A stretch of DNA of 64,000 nucleotides from Microbacterium paludicola (GCF_015235415.1 NZ_JADGLL010000012.1:1-64000), one strand, 5' to 3'; numbered from the stretch's first letter, positions 35,672-47,460 are shown. The notes: generated by a model from the letters alone, not told the origin. Numbers and translations are program-made.

Positions 35672-38125
35672 TCAGCGCAGGGTGCGGCCGATCGAGCCCA
35701 CGGGGGCCTCGAGCGGCTGCCCCGAGGCGTCGCGCCGGGCGAGCGTCTCGGGCAGCTTCCGGACCGTGCCGGTCGCGTCGACCGCGCGTGCCGGATCCGG
35801 ACCCACCCACGCGAGCGTCAGGCGATCCTCGCCCTTCAGCAGCGAGTGCGCGCGGACGCCGCCGGTCGCGCGCCCCTTTGCCGGGAACTCGGAGAAGTCG
35901 GTGATCTTCGCGCGGCCGGTGTCCATGCCCGGGATCGCGGCGGATGACCCGGAGACGGTGACGACGACGGTCTCGTCACCGACGGCGGCGCCGAAGAAGA
36001 TCGCCTCGGCCTTCGCCGCGAGCTTCACACCGGCCATGCCGCCGGCCGGCGCGCCCTGGGGGCGGACCGACGAGGCGGCGAAGCGCAGCAGCTGCGCGTC
36101 GGACGTGACGAACACGAGCTCGGCGTCGTCGGGTGCCGTCGCGGCGCCGACCAGGCCGTCGCCGGGCTTCAGCGCGATGATCTCCAGCTCGGGCTTCGGC
36201 GGCAGGGCGGATGGGACGATGCGCTTGACCACGCCCTGGGAGGTGCCGAGGGCGACGGGCGTGTCGTCATCCAGTCGCAAGAGCCCGACGATCCGCTCGC
36301 TGCGATCGGTGAGCCCGATGTAGTCGTGGAGCTTCACGCCGACGCCGAGCTGCACGGAGTTCGCGGGAACCGAGGGCAGGTCGACGGGGGAGAAGCGCAC
36401 AAGACGCCCCTTCGACGTGATCGCGCCGGCCTCGCCGCGGATCGTCGCGTCGACGGTCGTCAGCAGCGCGTCGTGCTTGCTGCGGCGCGCGGGCGCGACC
36501 AGCTGCTGGCCCTCCTGCAGCTCGACGCGCACGGCGCGGCCGGTGGTCGACAGCGCGATCGTCGTGGGCCCGTCGGCGATCTGGAGATCGGGCTCGCCCT
36601 TGCGCGGCCGGGGCGCGGCGGGCTTGCCGTTCATCAGCAGGGTGCGACGCGGCGTCGCGTGCTTCTCGGCGGTGGCGTCGAGCTCGAGCGCCACCTGCTT
36701 GCGCAGCAGCACGTCCGAGCCGAGAAGCTCCTCCAGCTGGGCGATCTCGGCAAGCAGGGCGTCGCGCTCCTGCTCGAGCTCGATGCGCGAGAACTTCGTC
36801 AGGCGGCGAAGTCGCAGCTCGAGGATGTACTCGGCCTGCACCTCGTCGAGGTCGAACACGGTGCACAGGCGCCCGCGCGCCTGCTCCGACGTGTCGGAGG
36901 AGCGGATGACCTGGATGACCTCGTCGATGTCGAGGATCGCGACGAGCAGGCCCTGCACGAGGTGGAGCCGCTCGCGGCGCCGGGCGAGGCGGAACCGGCT
37001 GCGGCGCGTGACGACCGCGAGGCGGTGGTCGATGTAGACGCGCAGCAGCTCCTTCAGCCCGAGGGTGCGCGGCTGCCCGTCCACGAGCGCGACGTTGTTG
37101 ATGCTGAACGAGTCCTCGAGCGGCGTGAGCTTGTACAGCAGCTCGAGCACCGCGTGCGGGTCGAACCCGGTCTTGATGCCGATCACGAGGCGCAGGCCGT
37201 TGTTGCGGTCGGTGAGGTCGGCGACGTCGCTGATGCCCTGCAGCTTCTTCGACTGCACCGCGTCCTTGAGCTTCTCGATCACGCGCTCGGGGCCGACCAT
37301 GTACGGCAGCTCGGTGATCACGATGCCGGTGCGGCGCGGTGCGATCTGCTCGACCGACACCTTTCCGCGAAGCTTGAAGGCGCCGCGGCCGGTCTCGTAT
37401 GCGTCGCGGACGCCGTCGAGCCCGACGAGGATGCCGCCCGAGGGGAAGTCGGGGCCGGGCACGAACTCCATGAGCTCGGCGGTGGTCGCCTCCGGGTGCT
37501 CGAGCAGGTGCGTCGCCGCCGCCACGACCTCGCTGAGGTTGTGCGGCGCCATGTTCGTCGCCATGCCCACCGCGATGCCGCTGGCGCCGTTGACGAGCAG
37601 GTTCGGGTACGCCGCCGGCAGCACGGAGGGCTGCTGGAACTGACCGTCGTAGTTGGGGACGAAGTCGACGACGTCCTCTTCGAGGTCCGCCGTCAGCGAC
37701 AGCGCGGGCGCGGCGAGACGCGCCTCGGTGTACCGGGCCGCGGCGGGACCGTCGTCGAGCGATCCGAAGTTGCCGTGGCCGTCGATGAGCGGCACCCGCA
37801 GGGCCCAGTGCTGCGCGAGGCGCACGAGCGCGTCGTAGATCGCCGTGTCGCCGTGGGGGTGAAGCTTTCCCATCACCTCGCCGACGACGCGGGCGCTCTT
37901 GACGTGACCGCGGTCGGGGCGGAGGCCCATCTCGGCCATCTGGTACAGGATGCGCCGCTGCACCGGCTTCAGGCCGTCGCGGGCGTCTGGGAGGGCACGG
38001 GAGTAGATGACCGAGTACGCGTACTCGAGGTACGACCCCTGCATCTCCGCTTCGAGGTCGATGTCCTCGATGCGCTCTTCGACGGGTTCCGTCGAGCTCG
38101 GGGATGCGGAGGACTTGCGAGCCAT
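35672..38125 (-). CDS. parC: DNA topoisomerase IV subunit A
   Basis: The 817-residue breakage-reunion subunit. The quinolone-determining region reads [20 protein letters not shown], with Thr at the position of GyrA Ser83 and Asp kept at 87. The catalytic tyrosine is in [10 protein letters not shown]. The tower and coiled-coil domain (residues 340-500) precedes a C-terminal beta-pinwheel of six weak repeats. No GyrA-box (QRRGGKG type) is present, which argues for ParC and against GyrA. The ATG has aagagaag upstream. It is the partner of parE, separated from it by the DUF6412 and yidC genes and transcribed in the opposite direction. Confidence 0.92.
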   Translation of the reverse strand: MARKSSASPSSTEPVEERIEDIDLEAEMQGSYLEYAYSVIYSRALPDARDGLKPVQRRILYQMAEMGLRPDRGHVKSARVVGEVMGKLHPHGDTAIYDALVRLAQHWALRVPLIDGHGNFGSLDDGPAAARYTEARLAAPALSLTADLEEDVVDFVPNYDGQFQQPSVLPAAYPNLLVNGASGIAVGMATNMAPHNLSEVVAAATHLLEHPEATTAELMEFVPGPDFPSGGILVGLDGVRDAYETGRGAFKLRGKVSVEQIAPRRTGIVITELPYMVGPERVIEKLKDAVQSKKLQGISDVADLTDRNNGLRLVIGIKTGFDPHAVLELLYKLTPLEDSFSINNVALVDGQPRTLGLKELLRVYIDHRLAVVTRRSRFRLARRRERLHLVQGLLVAILDIDEVIQVIRSSDTSEQARGRLCTVFDLDEVQAEYILELRLRRLTKFSRIELEQERDALLAEIAQLEELLGSDVLLRKQVALELDATAEKHATPRRTLLMNGKPAAPRPRKGEPDLQIADGPTTIALSTTGRAVRVELQEGQQLVAPARRSKHDALLTTVDATIRGEAGAITSKGRLVRFSPVDLPSVPANSVQLGVGVKLHDYIGLTDRSERIVGLLRLDDDTPVALGTSQGVVKRIVPSALPPKPELEIIALKPGDGLVGAATAPDDAELVFVTSDAQLLRFAASSVRPQGAPAGGMAGVKLAAKAEAIFFGAAVGDETVVVTVSGSSAAIPGMDTGRAKITDFSEFPAKGRATGGVRAHSLLKGEDRLTLAWVGPDPARAVDATGTVRKLPETLARRDASGQPLEAPVGSIGRTLR

Positions 38126-38217
38126 GCTTCTCTTTCTCGAACGCTCGTCGGGTCGAGCGGTGGGCTCCGGGCGCAGGACCCGGAGCGGGCGAAGCGCGTT
38201 GTGCGAGACTTGCCCGG

Positions 38218-39342
38218 ATGCCCCCCATCGTACCGACGGGCTCTCTGTCAGCCCGGAGCCTCACCGGAGTTGCGCCGGACATCCTTCGATCGCTGTCCGA
38301 CGGATCCGGTGATCTGCGCCCCGCGCGATCCGCCGTGCTGTTCGTGATCGACGGGCTCGGCGCCCATCAGCTGCGTGCGCATGCCGGGCATGCCCGCCGC
38401 CTCGCGGCAGCGGGCGGAAAGAAGGATGTCGCCCGCACGGTCTTCCCGTCGACGACCGCGGCCGCGCTCACCTCGATCCTGACCGGCTCCGATCCAGGCC
38501 GGCACGGTCTTGTCGGGTACCGCGTCCTGGATCCGGATCAGGGACGACTCGCCAATCAGCTCAACGGCTACGAGCGGGACGGACTCGATCCGGCCACGTG
38601 GCAGCGCCGCCCCACGATCTTCGAACGCGCGGCCGCGGAAGGGCGACGCACGTTCGCGGTCGGCCTCGCGGAGTACTCCACGAGCGGGCTCACCGCCGCG
38701 ATCCTGCGCGGGGCCGAGTACGTCGCATCCGACGAGATCCGGATGCGCGTGCGCGTCGCCTACGAGCTCGCCGCGGGCGAGCCGGGATCGCTTGTGTACT
38801 GCTACCTGCCCGAGATCGACAAGGCAGGCCACCGCCACGGCGTCGACTCGGAGGCGTGGATCTCGGCACTGGAGGAGGTCGACGCCGCGTTCGCCGCGCC
38901 GGTTCCCGCAGGCGTCGGCGCGCTTGTGACCGCCGACCACGGAATGGTGGATGTGCCGCGCCACCGCCACGTCCTGCTGCAGGACGGCGACCCGCGGCTC
39001 GACGGCGTGGCGCACCTGGGCGGCGAGCCCCGGCTGCTTCACGTGTATCTCGAGCCGGGATCGGATGCCCGCGCGGCCGCCGGGGTGTGGACCGTCGCCT
39101 CGGGACGAACCGCGGACGTCGCCACGCGCGACGAGGCGATCGCCGCGGGCCTGTTCGGCGAGGTCTCGGACGAGGTGCGCCCGCGCATCGGCGACCTTCT
39201 CGTCGCGGCGCGCGGCTCGTGGGCGTTCTACGACGACCGCCTCGAGGACAAGCGCCCGCAGAACATGATCGGCCAGCACGGCTCCGTGACCCCCGAGGAG
39301 GTCATGGTGCCGCTGCTGCGCCTGGGCGCCTACGCAGGCTGA
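38218..39342 (+). CDS. Type I phosphodiesterase/nucleotide pyrophosphatase family protein
   Basis: The 374-residue protein belongs to the alkaline phosphatase superfamily. It has the first metal aspartate in VLFVIDGLGAHQLRAH, the nucleophile threonine in TVFPSTTAAALTSILTGSDPGRHGLVGY near residue 80, the second metal ligands in DKAGHRHG, and TADHGMVDVP near residue 240. It should cleave phosphodiesters or pyrophosphates; the natural substrate is unknown. There is no signal peptide, so it is cytosolic. The start follows a GAGACT hexamer by 7 nt. Its stop is 12 nt from the original sepH stop, a gap now holding an insertion sequence. Confidence 0.9.
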   Translation: MPPIVPTGSLSARSLTGVAPDILRSLSDGSGDLRPARSAVLFVIDGLGAHQLRAHAGHARRLAAAGGKKDVARTVFPSTTAAALTSILTGSDPGRHGLVGYRVLDPDQGRLANQLNGYERDGLDPATWQRRPTIFERAAAEGRRTFAVGLAEYSTSGLTAAILRGAEYVASDEIRMRVRVAYELAAGEPGSLVYCYLPEIDKAGHRHGVDSEAWISALEEVDAAFAAPVPAGVGALVTADHGMVDVPRHRHVLLQDGDPRLDGVAHLGGEPRLLHVYLEPGSDARAAAGVWTVASGRTADVATRDEAIAAGLFGEVSDEVRPRIGDLLVAARGSWAFYDDRLEDKRPQNMIGQHGSVTPEEVMVPLLRLGAYAG

Positions 39343-39353
39343 GGTCGGAAACC

Positions 39354-39358
39354 GCTAG
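39354..39358. repeat. Left target-site duplication of the IS element
   Basis: GCTAG here repeats at 40414-40418 on the other side of the IS. The sixth base differs (G left, T right). The CTAG core fits the NCTAGN target known for IS481. Confidence 0.75.
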
Positions 39359-40317
39359 GTGTAGTTCCCCGTGAGGTTGTGAACGCGTGAGGCCGGGGTC
39401 TGGCCGCCGAGGGCGGTGTGGGGTCGGTGGTGATTGTAGTGATGCAGCCAGGCCGGGAACGCCTCGATGCGGGTCGATTCGTTCGGGTAGAAGCGGGCGT
39501 ATGCCCATTCGTCCTCGGCGGTGCGGTTGAGGCGCTCGACCTTCCCGTTCGTCTGCGGCCGGTAGGGCCGCGTTCGACGGTGCTTCACTCCGTTGCCGAG
39601 CGCGTCTCGGAAGGCATGTGAGCGGTAGCAGGCGCCGTTGTCCGTCATCACCGCGGTGACCGTGATGCCCGCGTCGGCGAAGAACGCCTTCGCCCTGGTC
39701 CAGAACGCTGCAGCCGTCTCCTTGCGCTCGTCTTCGAGGATCTCGGAGTAGGCCAGCCGGGAGTGGTCGTCGATCGCGTTGTGGACAAACGCGTAGCCGA
39801 CACCGCGCTGTCGGTCCCGGTTGCCTGCTGCCCGGCCGAGGGCGCGGTGCCCGCCGCCTTCGGGGATGCGCCCCTGCTTCTTGATGTCGACATGGACCAG
39901 CTCGCCCGGCCGCGACGCCTCGTAACGGATCGGTTTGGGCTTGCGGACCGGCAGTCCGGTGAATCGGTCCAGGTGCTTGAGCAACGGCATCCCGTAGCGG
40001 GCCAGGACCCGCCCGACCGTCGAGCGAGCCAGGCGCAGGTGATACGCGATCCGGTGAGGCCCCCAACGACGGGTGAACCGCAACGCGATGATCCGCCGCT
40101 CCGTGCGCCGTGACAACTGATGCGGCGACGACACCGGCCGTGACGACCTGTCGGTGAGCGGCTCGCCGGCGGCGTAGCGTTTGGCCCACTTCGACGCGGT
40201 CGCGGGCGAGCAGTTGAACCGTTCCGCTGCCCGCCGGATCGTCCAACCGGCATCGACGATCGCGGATGCGAGGCGACGACGCCCTTCCGGCGTCAAGGGA
40301 GCGTTAGCGTGAGTCAC
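39355..40317 (-). CDS. IS481-family transposase
   Basis: The 320-residue transposase has an N-terminal helix-turn-helix (RRAAERFNCSPATASKWAKRY), a second HTH (RTERRIIALRFTRRWGPHRIAYHL) and an integrase-like DDE core: Asp in LVHVDIKK, Asp in MTDNGACYRS, and Glu in NGKVERLNRTAEDEW. The GTG start is chosen because a strong ribosome site (ggagg) sits 5 nt upstream. The reading frame runs out of the element: the last codon spans the IS end and the TAG stop lies in the target duplication. The frame is intact, so the element may still be active. Confidence 0.93.
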   Translation of the reverse strand: MTHANAPLTPEGRRRLASAIVDAGWTIRRAAERFNCSPATASKWAKRYAAGEPLTDRSSRPVSSPHQLSRRTERRIIALRFTRRWGPHRIAYHLRLARSTVGRVLARYGMPLLKHLDRFTGLPVRKPKPIRYEASRPGELVHVDIKKQGRIPEGGGHRALGRAAGNRDRQRGVGYAFVHNAIDDHSRLAYSEILEDERKETAAAFWTRAKAFFADAGITVTAVMTDNGACYRSHAFRDALGNGVKHRRTRPYRPQTNGKVERLNRTAEDEWAYARFYPNESTRIEAFPAWLHHYNHHRPHTALGGQTPASRVHNLTGNYT

Positions 40318-40413
40318 GAGGGCCTCCGTTGTGACGTAGTGAGTGTGGTAACCCACATCGTCCCGGAGGCCCTCGCCTCAGCTCACACGTTCACAACGTG
40401 TCGGCGAACTACA
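39360..40413 (-). mobile_element. IS481-family insertion sequence, complete
   Basis: The 1054-bp element has 32-bp terminal inverted repeats (39360-39391 and 40382-40413) with six mismatches, both starting TGTAGTTC and sharing GTTGTGAACG. It carries one intact transposase gene. Flanking GCTAG copies are the target duplication. It sits between the stop codons of the phosphodiesterase gene and sepH, so no host gene is broken. Confidence 0.92.
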
Positions 40414-40418
40414 GCTAG
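40414..40418. repeat. Right target-site duplication
   Basis: The GCTAG copy holds the TAG stop codon of sepH (minus strand), so the insertion kept sepH intact. Confidence 0.75.
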
Positions 40419-41476
40419 TCGTCGCTGCGCGCGCCGAAGACGATCTCGTCCCACGACGGCATCGAGGTGCGACCGCGGCGGCGCGGCGACTCGTCCGCCT
40501 CGGGCGTGGCGCCGCGATCCTGCTTCTCGGCGGCCGGCATCGAGTCGAACAGCGCCACGGGCGCCCGACGCTCCGAGTCGCGCGCCTCGGGCCGAGCCGA
40601 GGGGCCCTGCTCGTCGGCGTCGAAGGCGGGGGCGGGCTCGCGCTGGCCGCGGCGGCGGCGGAGCGCCTCCAGCAGATCGGCCGTGTCGGGATTGGGCGAC
40701 TGCGCGCCGGGGGCGCGCTTGGTGGCGAGGTCGCGCACCGTCGACGACGAGGAAGCGTGCTCCGCGCCCGGCTCCGGCTGGGCGTCGGGAAGGCGGCGAG
40801 GGCCGAAGGCACCCGAGTCGAACTGGGCATCCGCGTCCTCGGCGCCCGAGCCGTCGCCCTGGAGGGGCGCGACCGTGTCGAGCGCGCGGAGGCGGGGGAT
40901 CAGCCCCTCCGGCATCGGGCCCTGACGCGACAGTTGGGTCGCGTCGCCGTTGAGCGGCGAGAGCGCGCTGCGGCGGGGCTCGAAGCTCCAGCGCGCGTCG
41001 TGATCGACCTCGTTGGCGGTGAACTCGAGCTTCACGATCCAGCCCGAGGACTCCTTCCAGCTCGTCCAGCGCTCGCCCGTCGCACCGAGCTCCGCGAGCT
41101 TCGCGCGGATGGCGACGCCGAAGGTCGGGTTCTCGTCCTGCTCGAGATCGATTCCCATCAGCACCGGCACGGCGAGCGCCTGGCCGACGATGTGCTCGCG
41201 CTCGGCGAGCACGGGCGTCTCGAACTTGCGGATCGCCTCGATCGGCGCGCCGAGCAGCTCGGCGACATCCTCGGCCGACATGCCGGAGCGGATGTGCGCC
41301 TGGATCTCGCGCGGGCTCGGCAGGGGCGCGCGCGTCTCGGCCGGGGAGTGCTCGCGCTGGGCTTTGCGGATCTCCGAGCGCAGCACGTCATCGATCGCGA
41401 GCGTGAAGCGCTGGCCCGCCTCGGTGGCCAGGACGAGGCGGCCGTCCTCGGTTCCGATGATGGTGAGCGATTCCAT
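40415..41476 (-). CDS. sepH: Cell division protein SepH
   Basis: The 353-residue DUF3071 protein matches SepH, an FtsZ-binding regulator of septum formation in actinobacteria. The N-terminal conserved domain (residues 1-180) holds a helix-turn-helix (SPREIQAHIRSGMSAEDVAELLGAPIEAIRKFE) and TSWKESSGWIVKLEF. The rest is a disordered acidic/arginine-rich linker with a conserved short C-terminal segment (MPSWDEIVFG) thought to mediate interaction. The ATG has gaggaggc upstream. Its original 3' flank has been displaced by the IS element; the stop codon lies in the target duplication. Confidence 0.93.
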   Translation of the reverse strand: MESLTIIGTEDGRLVLATEAGQRFTLAIDDVLRSEIRKAQREHSPAETRAPLPSPREIQAHIRSGMSAEDVAELLGAPIEAIRKFETPVLAEREHIVGQALAVPVLMGIDLEQDENPTFGVAIRAKLAELGATGERWTSWKESSGWIVKLEFTANEVDHDARWSFEPRRSALSPLNGDATQLSRQGPMPEGLIPRLRALDTVAPLQGDGSGAEDADAQFDSGAFGPRRLPDAQPEPGAEHASSSSTVRDLATKRAPGAQSPNPDTADLLEALRRRRGQREPAPAFDADEQGPSARPEARDSERRAPVALFDSMPAAEKQDRGATPEADESPRRRGRTSMPSWDEIVFGARSDD

Positions 41477-41627
41477 GCTCAGCCTCCTCTGGCTCGCGCT
41501 GGCCGCCGCTGTCGGATCACGGCGCGCCGCTGGCGTTCACGACGCTCACATGGTTTCACGCACGCGGCCGAACACGGGGAATAGAACGGGCGCGCCGCGA
41601 GTTTCGATCCCAGCGCGCGCCCGCATT

Positions 41628-41656
41628 TGCTTATCCGGCGGCGGACGTGCAGACTA
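41628..41656 (+). promoter_or_regulatory. Promoter of DUF4193 gene
   Basis: TTGCTT (41628-41633), a 17-nt spacer, and CAGACT (41651-41656) form one of the better -35/-10 pairs in the window; the leader is about 55 nt. Confidence 0.55.
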
Positions 41657-41719
41657 TCGCCGCTCCGCCGCACGGCGGAGACCGCACCGCAGTTGATGAA
41701 AGAAGTGTGACCCACTCAC

Positions 41720-42013
41720 ATGGCAACCGATTACGACGCCCCGCGCAAGACCGAGGACGACGGCAACGAGTCGATCGAGGCGCTGAAGGCGCGTGTGCCC
41801 GACACGATGTCGGGCTCGGTGGACGTGGAGGACTCGGACAACCCGTCGAGCTTCGACCTCCCGGGCGCCGATCTCTCCAACGTCGAGCTCGACGTCGTGG
41901 TGCTCCCGCCCCAGGAAGACGAGTTCACCTGCATGAACTGCTTCCTCGTGAAGCACCGCTCGCAGATCGATCACGAGGACGCCAACGGCCCGATCTGCCG
42001 CGACTGCGCCTGA
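41720..42013 (+). CDS. DUF4193 family protein
   Basis: The 97-residue acidic protein ends with a probable zinc site, CMNCFLVKHRSQIDHEDANGPICRDC, where C-x2-C and C-x2-C are 20 residues apart. Residues 1-60 are rich in Asp/Glu. Families of this kind are found in nearly all actinobacteria next to sepH and dut; the function is unknown, though a zinc-ribbon RNA-polymerase- or DNA-linked role is conceivable. It has its own promoter. Its stop is 7 nt from the stop of the convergent DUF3093 gene. Confidence 0.9.
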   Translation: MATDYDAPRKTEDDGNESIEALKARVPDTMSGSVDVEDSDNPSSFDLPGADLSNVELDVVVLPPQEDEFTCMNCFLVKHRSQIDHEDANGPICRDCA

Positions 42014-42020
42014 TAAAGGC

Positions 42021-42527
42021 CTAGCGCCCGCTCTGCGCGTGACGCACGGCCGCCGCGAGGCGGTCGGGGGTGCGCGACGAGAGCGTCCACGATGACACGG
42101 GGTCGTCGGGATCCATGTCCGGAAGGACGACGATCCCGTCGACCCCTCCGCGTATCAGGTGCCAGCCGCGCGGATCGAGCTGCGGCCCGCGTGCCGTCCG
42201 CGCCTCCTCGCCGGTCACTGCCGACGGCTCGCCGAGCAGGCTGACTGCGATGTGGGCGCGTCCCGCACGCAGCTCGCCATCCGCGACCTCGATCACCGGG
42301 GAGGTCAGGATGAGCGTCGCCACGACGAGGATGCCGACGGCGAGGCCGATCGCGAGGGAGAGGGTGCCGTCGTACTGGACGAACACGAGCGCCGCCATGG
42401 GCGCCACGACCGCGGCTCCGCCGAGGATCCAGAGCGAGGGAGTGAGCCGCTCGTGGTACAGCGGGCGAGGCTTCTTGCCCGGCTCCGCGGCGGCTTGGCG
42501 GCGAGCAGGCTGTGATGTGTTCTGCAT
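42021..42527 (-). CDS. DUF3093 membrane protein
   Basis: The 168-residue protein has a basic start, YHERLTPSLWILGG (family signature), two membrane helices (about residues 30-75), and a cytosolic beta-rich end with VEVADGELRAG-like VIEVADGELRAGRAHIAVSLLG and ARGPQLDPRGWHLIRGGVDGIVVLPD. It is a conserved actinobacterial family always near dut; the role is unknown. The ATG is chosen because gaggg precedes it and homology begins there. It is divergent from dut, sharing a 12-nt gap. Confidence 0.9.
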   Translation of the reverse strand: MQNTSQPARRQAAAEPGKKPRPLYHERLTPSLWILGGAAVVAPMAALVFVQYDGTLSLAIGLAVGILVVATLILTSPVIEVADGELRAGRAHIAVSLLGEPSAVTGEEARTARGPQLDPRGWHLIRGGVDGIVVLPDMDPDDPVSSWTLSSRTPDRLAAAVRHAQSGR

Positions 42528-42533
42528 TACCCT
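42528..42533 (+). promoter_or_regulatory. -10 element of leaderless dut operon
   Basis: TACCCT lies 6 nt before the GTG start of dut, directly adjoining the DUF3093 start on the other strand. Confidence 0.5.
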
Positions 42534-42539
42534 CGTGGA

Positions 42540-42992
42540 GTGACCGAAACCGTGGACGTCCCCATCATCGCACCGGCCCCGCCGGTGTACGCGCACCCCG
42601 GCGATGCCGGCGCGGATCTGGTGGCGGTGGAGGCGGTGCGTCTTGCGCCGGGTGAGCGCGCGCTCGTCGGCACGGGGGTGCGCATCGCACTGCCCGACGG
42701 CTATGCGGCATTCGTCGTGCCGCGCAGCGGCCTCGCCGCCAAGCACGGCATCACCATCGTCAACGCGCCGGGCACGATCGACGCGGGGTACCGCGGCGAG
42801 ATCAAGGTCGCGCTGCTGAACACCGACGCCCGCGAGGCGTACAACGTCGCGGTGGGGGACCGGATCGCCCAGCTGATCCTGATGCCCGTGCCGCAGGCGC
42901 GCTTCATCCCGGTGGACGAGCTTCCCGAGCATGTCCGCGGCGAGGGCGGCTTCGGCTCCACCGGCTATCAGACCCAGGAGGGGAACGCATGA
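42540..42992 (+). CDS. dut: dUTP diphosphatase
   Basis: The 150-residue trimeric enzyme hydrolyses dUTP to dUMP and pyrophosphate. All five motifs are present: AGADL, PRSGLAAKHGI, GTIDAGYRGEIKVALLN (catalytic Asp), GDRIAQLI and RGEGGFGSTG (the C-terminal arm that closes over the active site). The start is GTG with TACCCT 6 nt upstream. Its stop overlaps the DUF3710 ATG. Confidence 0.96.
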   Translation: MTETVDVPIIAPAPPVYAHPGDAGADLVAVEAVRLAPGERALVGTGVRIALPDGYAAFVVPRSGLAAKHGITIVNAPGTIDAGYRGEIKVALLNTDAREAYNVAVGDRIAQLILMPVPQARFIPVDELPEHVRGEGGFGSTGYQTQEGNA

Positions 42993-43576
42993 GCGACGAG
43001 CTCGAGATCCGCCGGAAGGCGGCCCCCGGCGATCGCCCCACGGCCGGTCCGCTGGACGAGACCGAGGCGAACCCGGTCCGTCCCTACATCGACCTCGGCG
43101 GCATCAAGGTGCTGCCGCGCGAGGGCCTGAACCTGCGGCTCGAGGTCGAGGAGCAGACGAAGCGCATCGTCGCCGTCGGGCTCGACTACGCCGACTCCAC
43201 CCTTCAGGTGCAGCCCTTCGCCGCGCCCCGGACGACAGGGCTGTGGGACGAGACCCGCACCCAGATCCGCGACCAGGTGCGCCAGCAGGGCGGCCGCGTC
43301 GAGGAGCGCGAGGGCCCGCTCGGGGCCGAGCTGCTTGCCGAGGTGCCCGTGGTCGCCGGTCAGGACGCGCAGATGCGGCTCGCCCGCTTCGTCGGCGTCG
43401 ACGGCCCCCGCTGGTTCCTGCGCGGCGTCATCGGCGGCGCCGCAGCCTCCGATCCGGCCGCGGCCGAGCAGGTGGAGGACCTCTTCCGGTCGATCGTCGT
43501 CGTCCGCGGCGGCGCTCCGATGCCGCCGCGCGACCTGATCCCGCTGAAGATGCCGTCGACGCCCGCGTCGGCGTGA
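42989..43576 (+). CDS. DUF3710 family protein
   Basis: The 195-residue soluble protein has the conserved YIDLGGIKVLPREGLNLRLEVEE near residue 34, DETRTQIRDQVRQQGG, and PRWFLRGVIGGAAASDP near residue 150. The family occurs between dut and DUF3159 in most actinobacteria. Function is unknown. Its ATG overlaps the dut stop, so the two are coupled. Confidence 0.92.
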   Translation: MSDELEIRRKAAPGDRPTAGPLDETEANPVRPYIDLGGIKVLPREGLNLRLEVEEQTKRIVAVGLDYADSTLQVQPFAAPRTTGLWDETRTQIRDQVRQQGGRVEEREGPLGAELLAEVPVVAGQDAQMRLARFVGVDGPRWFLRGVIGGAAASDPAAAEQVEDLFRSIVVVRGGAPMPPRDLIPLKMPSTPASA

Positions 43577-43583
43577 GGCAGGG

Positions 43584-44318
43584 ATGAACTCGGAGTCGGG
43601 CCTGGACGACGCGCGCCGCGACGGGCGGGATGAGCCCTCCGCGTCCGATCTCGTGGGGGCGGCCATCGGCGGCGCCGCTCGCCGGGCCGGCATCGATCCC
43701 GCCGAAGAGGCGACGACCGGCCACGTGGTCTGGAAGGCGATGGGCGGCGTGCGCGGCGTCCTCGAGTCGGTGCTGCCGAGCCTCGTCTTCGTCGTCGTGT
43801 ACACGTTCTGGCCCGATCCGCTCGTCCTGTCGCTCGGCCTCTCCGTCGGCATCGCCGCGGTGTTCACGGTCATCCGTCTCGCACAGAAGTCGCCGCCGTC
43901 CGCCGCGCTCGGCGGTCTCATCGCCGCCGCCGCCGCGGCCGCCCTGGCCCTGTTCACGGGACAGGGGCGCGACAACTTCGTGCTCGGACTCGTGACCAAC
44001 GCCGTGTACGGCACGGCGTTCCTGATCTCGGCCGTGATCGGCTGGTCGCTGATCGGGCTCGCCGCCGGCTACCTGATGGGCGAGGGGACCGGCTGGCGGC
44101 AGGATCGGCGCAAGCGCCGCGTGTTCCTGTGGCTCGCGCTCGCGTGGGCAGCGCTCTTCTACGCGCGCCTTGCCGTGCAGTTGCCGCTGTATCTCGCGAA
44201 CGAGACGACGCTGCTCGGCACGTTGAAGCTCATCATGGGGCTGCCGTTGTTCGCCCCGCTCGTCGCCGTGACCTGGCTCGCCGTCCGCGCGCTGTACCCG
44301 GCCGCCCGCGAGCGTTAG
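43584..44318 (+). CDS. DUF3159 membrane protein
   Basis: The 244-residue protein has about six membrane helices after a charged N-terminus (GHVVWKAMGGVRGVLESVLPSLVFVVVY is the family signature). Helices run through LVLSLGLSVGIAAVFTVIRLAQ and LISAVIGWSLIGLAAGYL. Its C-terminal third has RVFLWLALAWAALFYARLAVQLPLYL. The function is unknown; it lies in the dut-DUF3710-DUF3159 operon, 7 nt after DUF3710. Confidence 0.92.
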   Translation: MNSESGLDDARRDGRDEPSASDLVGAAIGGAARRAGIDPAEEATTGHVVWKAMGGVRGVLESVLPSLVFVVVYTFWPDPLVLSLGLSVGIAAVFTVIRLAQKSPPSAALGGLIAAAAAAALALFTGQGRDNFVLGLVTNAVYGTAFLISAVIGWSLIGLAAGYLMGEGTGWRQDRRKRRVFLWLALAWAALFYARLAVQLPLYLANETTLLGTLKLIMGLPLFAPLVAVTWLAVRALYPAARER

Positions 44319-44357
44319 ACGCGCGGGCCGCGTCGATCACGGCGCGATCCCTCGTGG

Positions 44358-44384
44358 TAGATTTATCTCGATGTCAAGATAAAT
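44358..44384 (+). promoter_or_regulatory. Operator-like palindrome in the acnA promoter
   Basis: ATTTATCT-N8-AGATAAAT (44361-44384) has ten of twelve pairs complementary. A -10-like TAGATT (44358-44363) overlaps its left arm, so a protein bound here would block transcription. It is the most AT-rich patch near the gene. A TetR-type AcnR repressor would be a natural candidate, but this site does not look like the Corynebacterium AcnR box. Confidence 0.6.
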
Positions 44385-44505
44385 TTGCACTCCCCGCGGG
44401 CCCGTCCCGCACCCTCCAGCTGTTAGGCCCGCCTTGGTGGCCGAAGGCAGTGCATGAGGGCAAGATGGGGAGCGCAAGTGCGCGGTCGACCAGGAGGAGA
44501 CACCC

Positions 44506-47382
<2,877 letters not shown>

Positions 47383-47392
47383 CGCACCGCAT

Positions 47393-47425
47393 CGAACGGC
47401 CCTCGGGATCTCCGGGGGCCGTTCG
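47393..47425 (+). terminator. Terminator of acnA
   Basis: CGAACGGCC / GGCCGTTCG (47393-47401, 47417-47425) with further pairing inside, followed by tcgttcgtc, lies 11 nt after the acnA stop. Confidence 0.8.
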
Positions 47426-47454
47426 TCGTTCGTCGGAATCCCAGATGACGCGCG

Positions 47455-47460
47455 TAGGCT
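47455..47460 (+). promoter_or_regulatory. -10 element of dxs leader
   Basis: TAGGCT lies 7 nt before the ATG at 47468, so transcription should start at that upstream ORF. Confidence 0.6.

Noticed and set aside
35672..38125. GyrA
   Set aside because: No GyrA-box, and the location with parE-type gene favours topoisomerase IV.
39355..40356. Longer transposase start at 40356
   Set aside because: The GTG at 40317 has a strong ggagg site 5 nt upstream and homology to IS481 proteins starts there.
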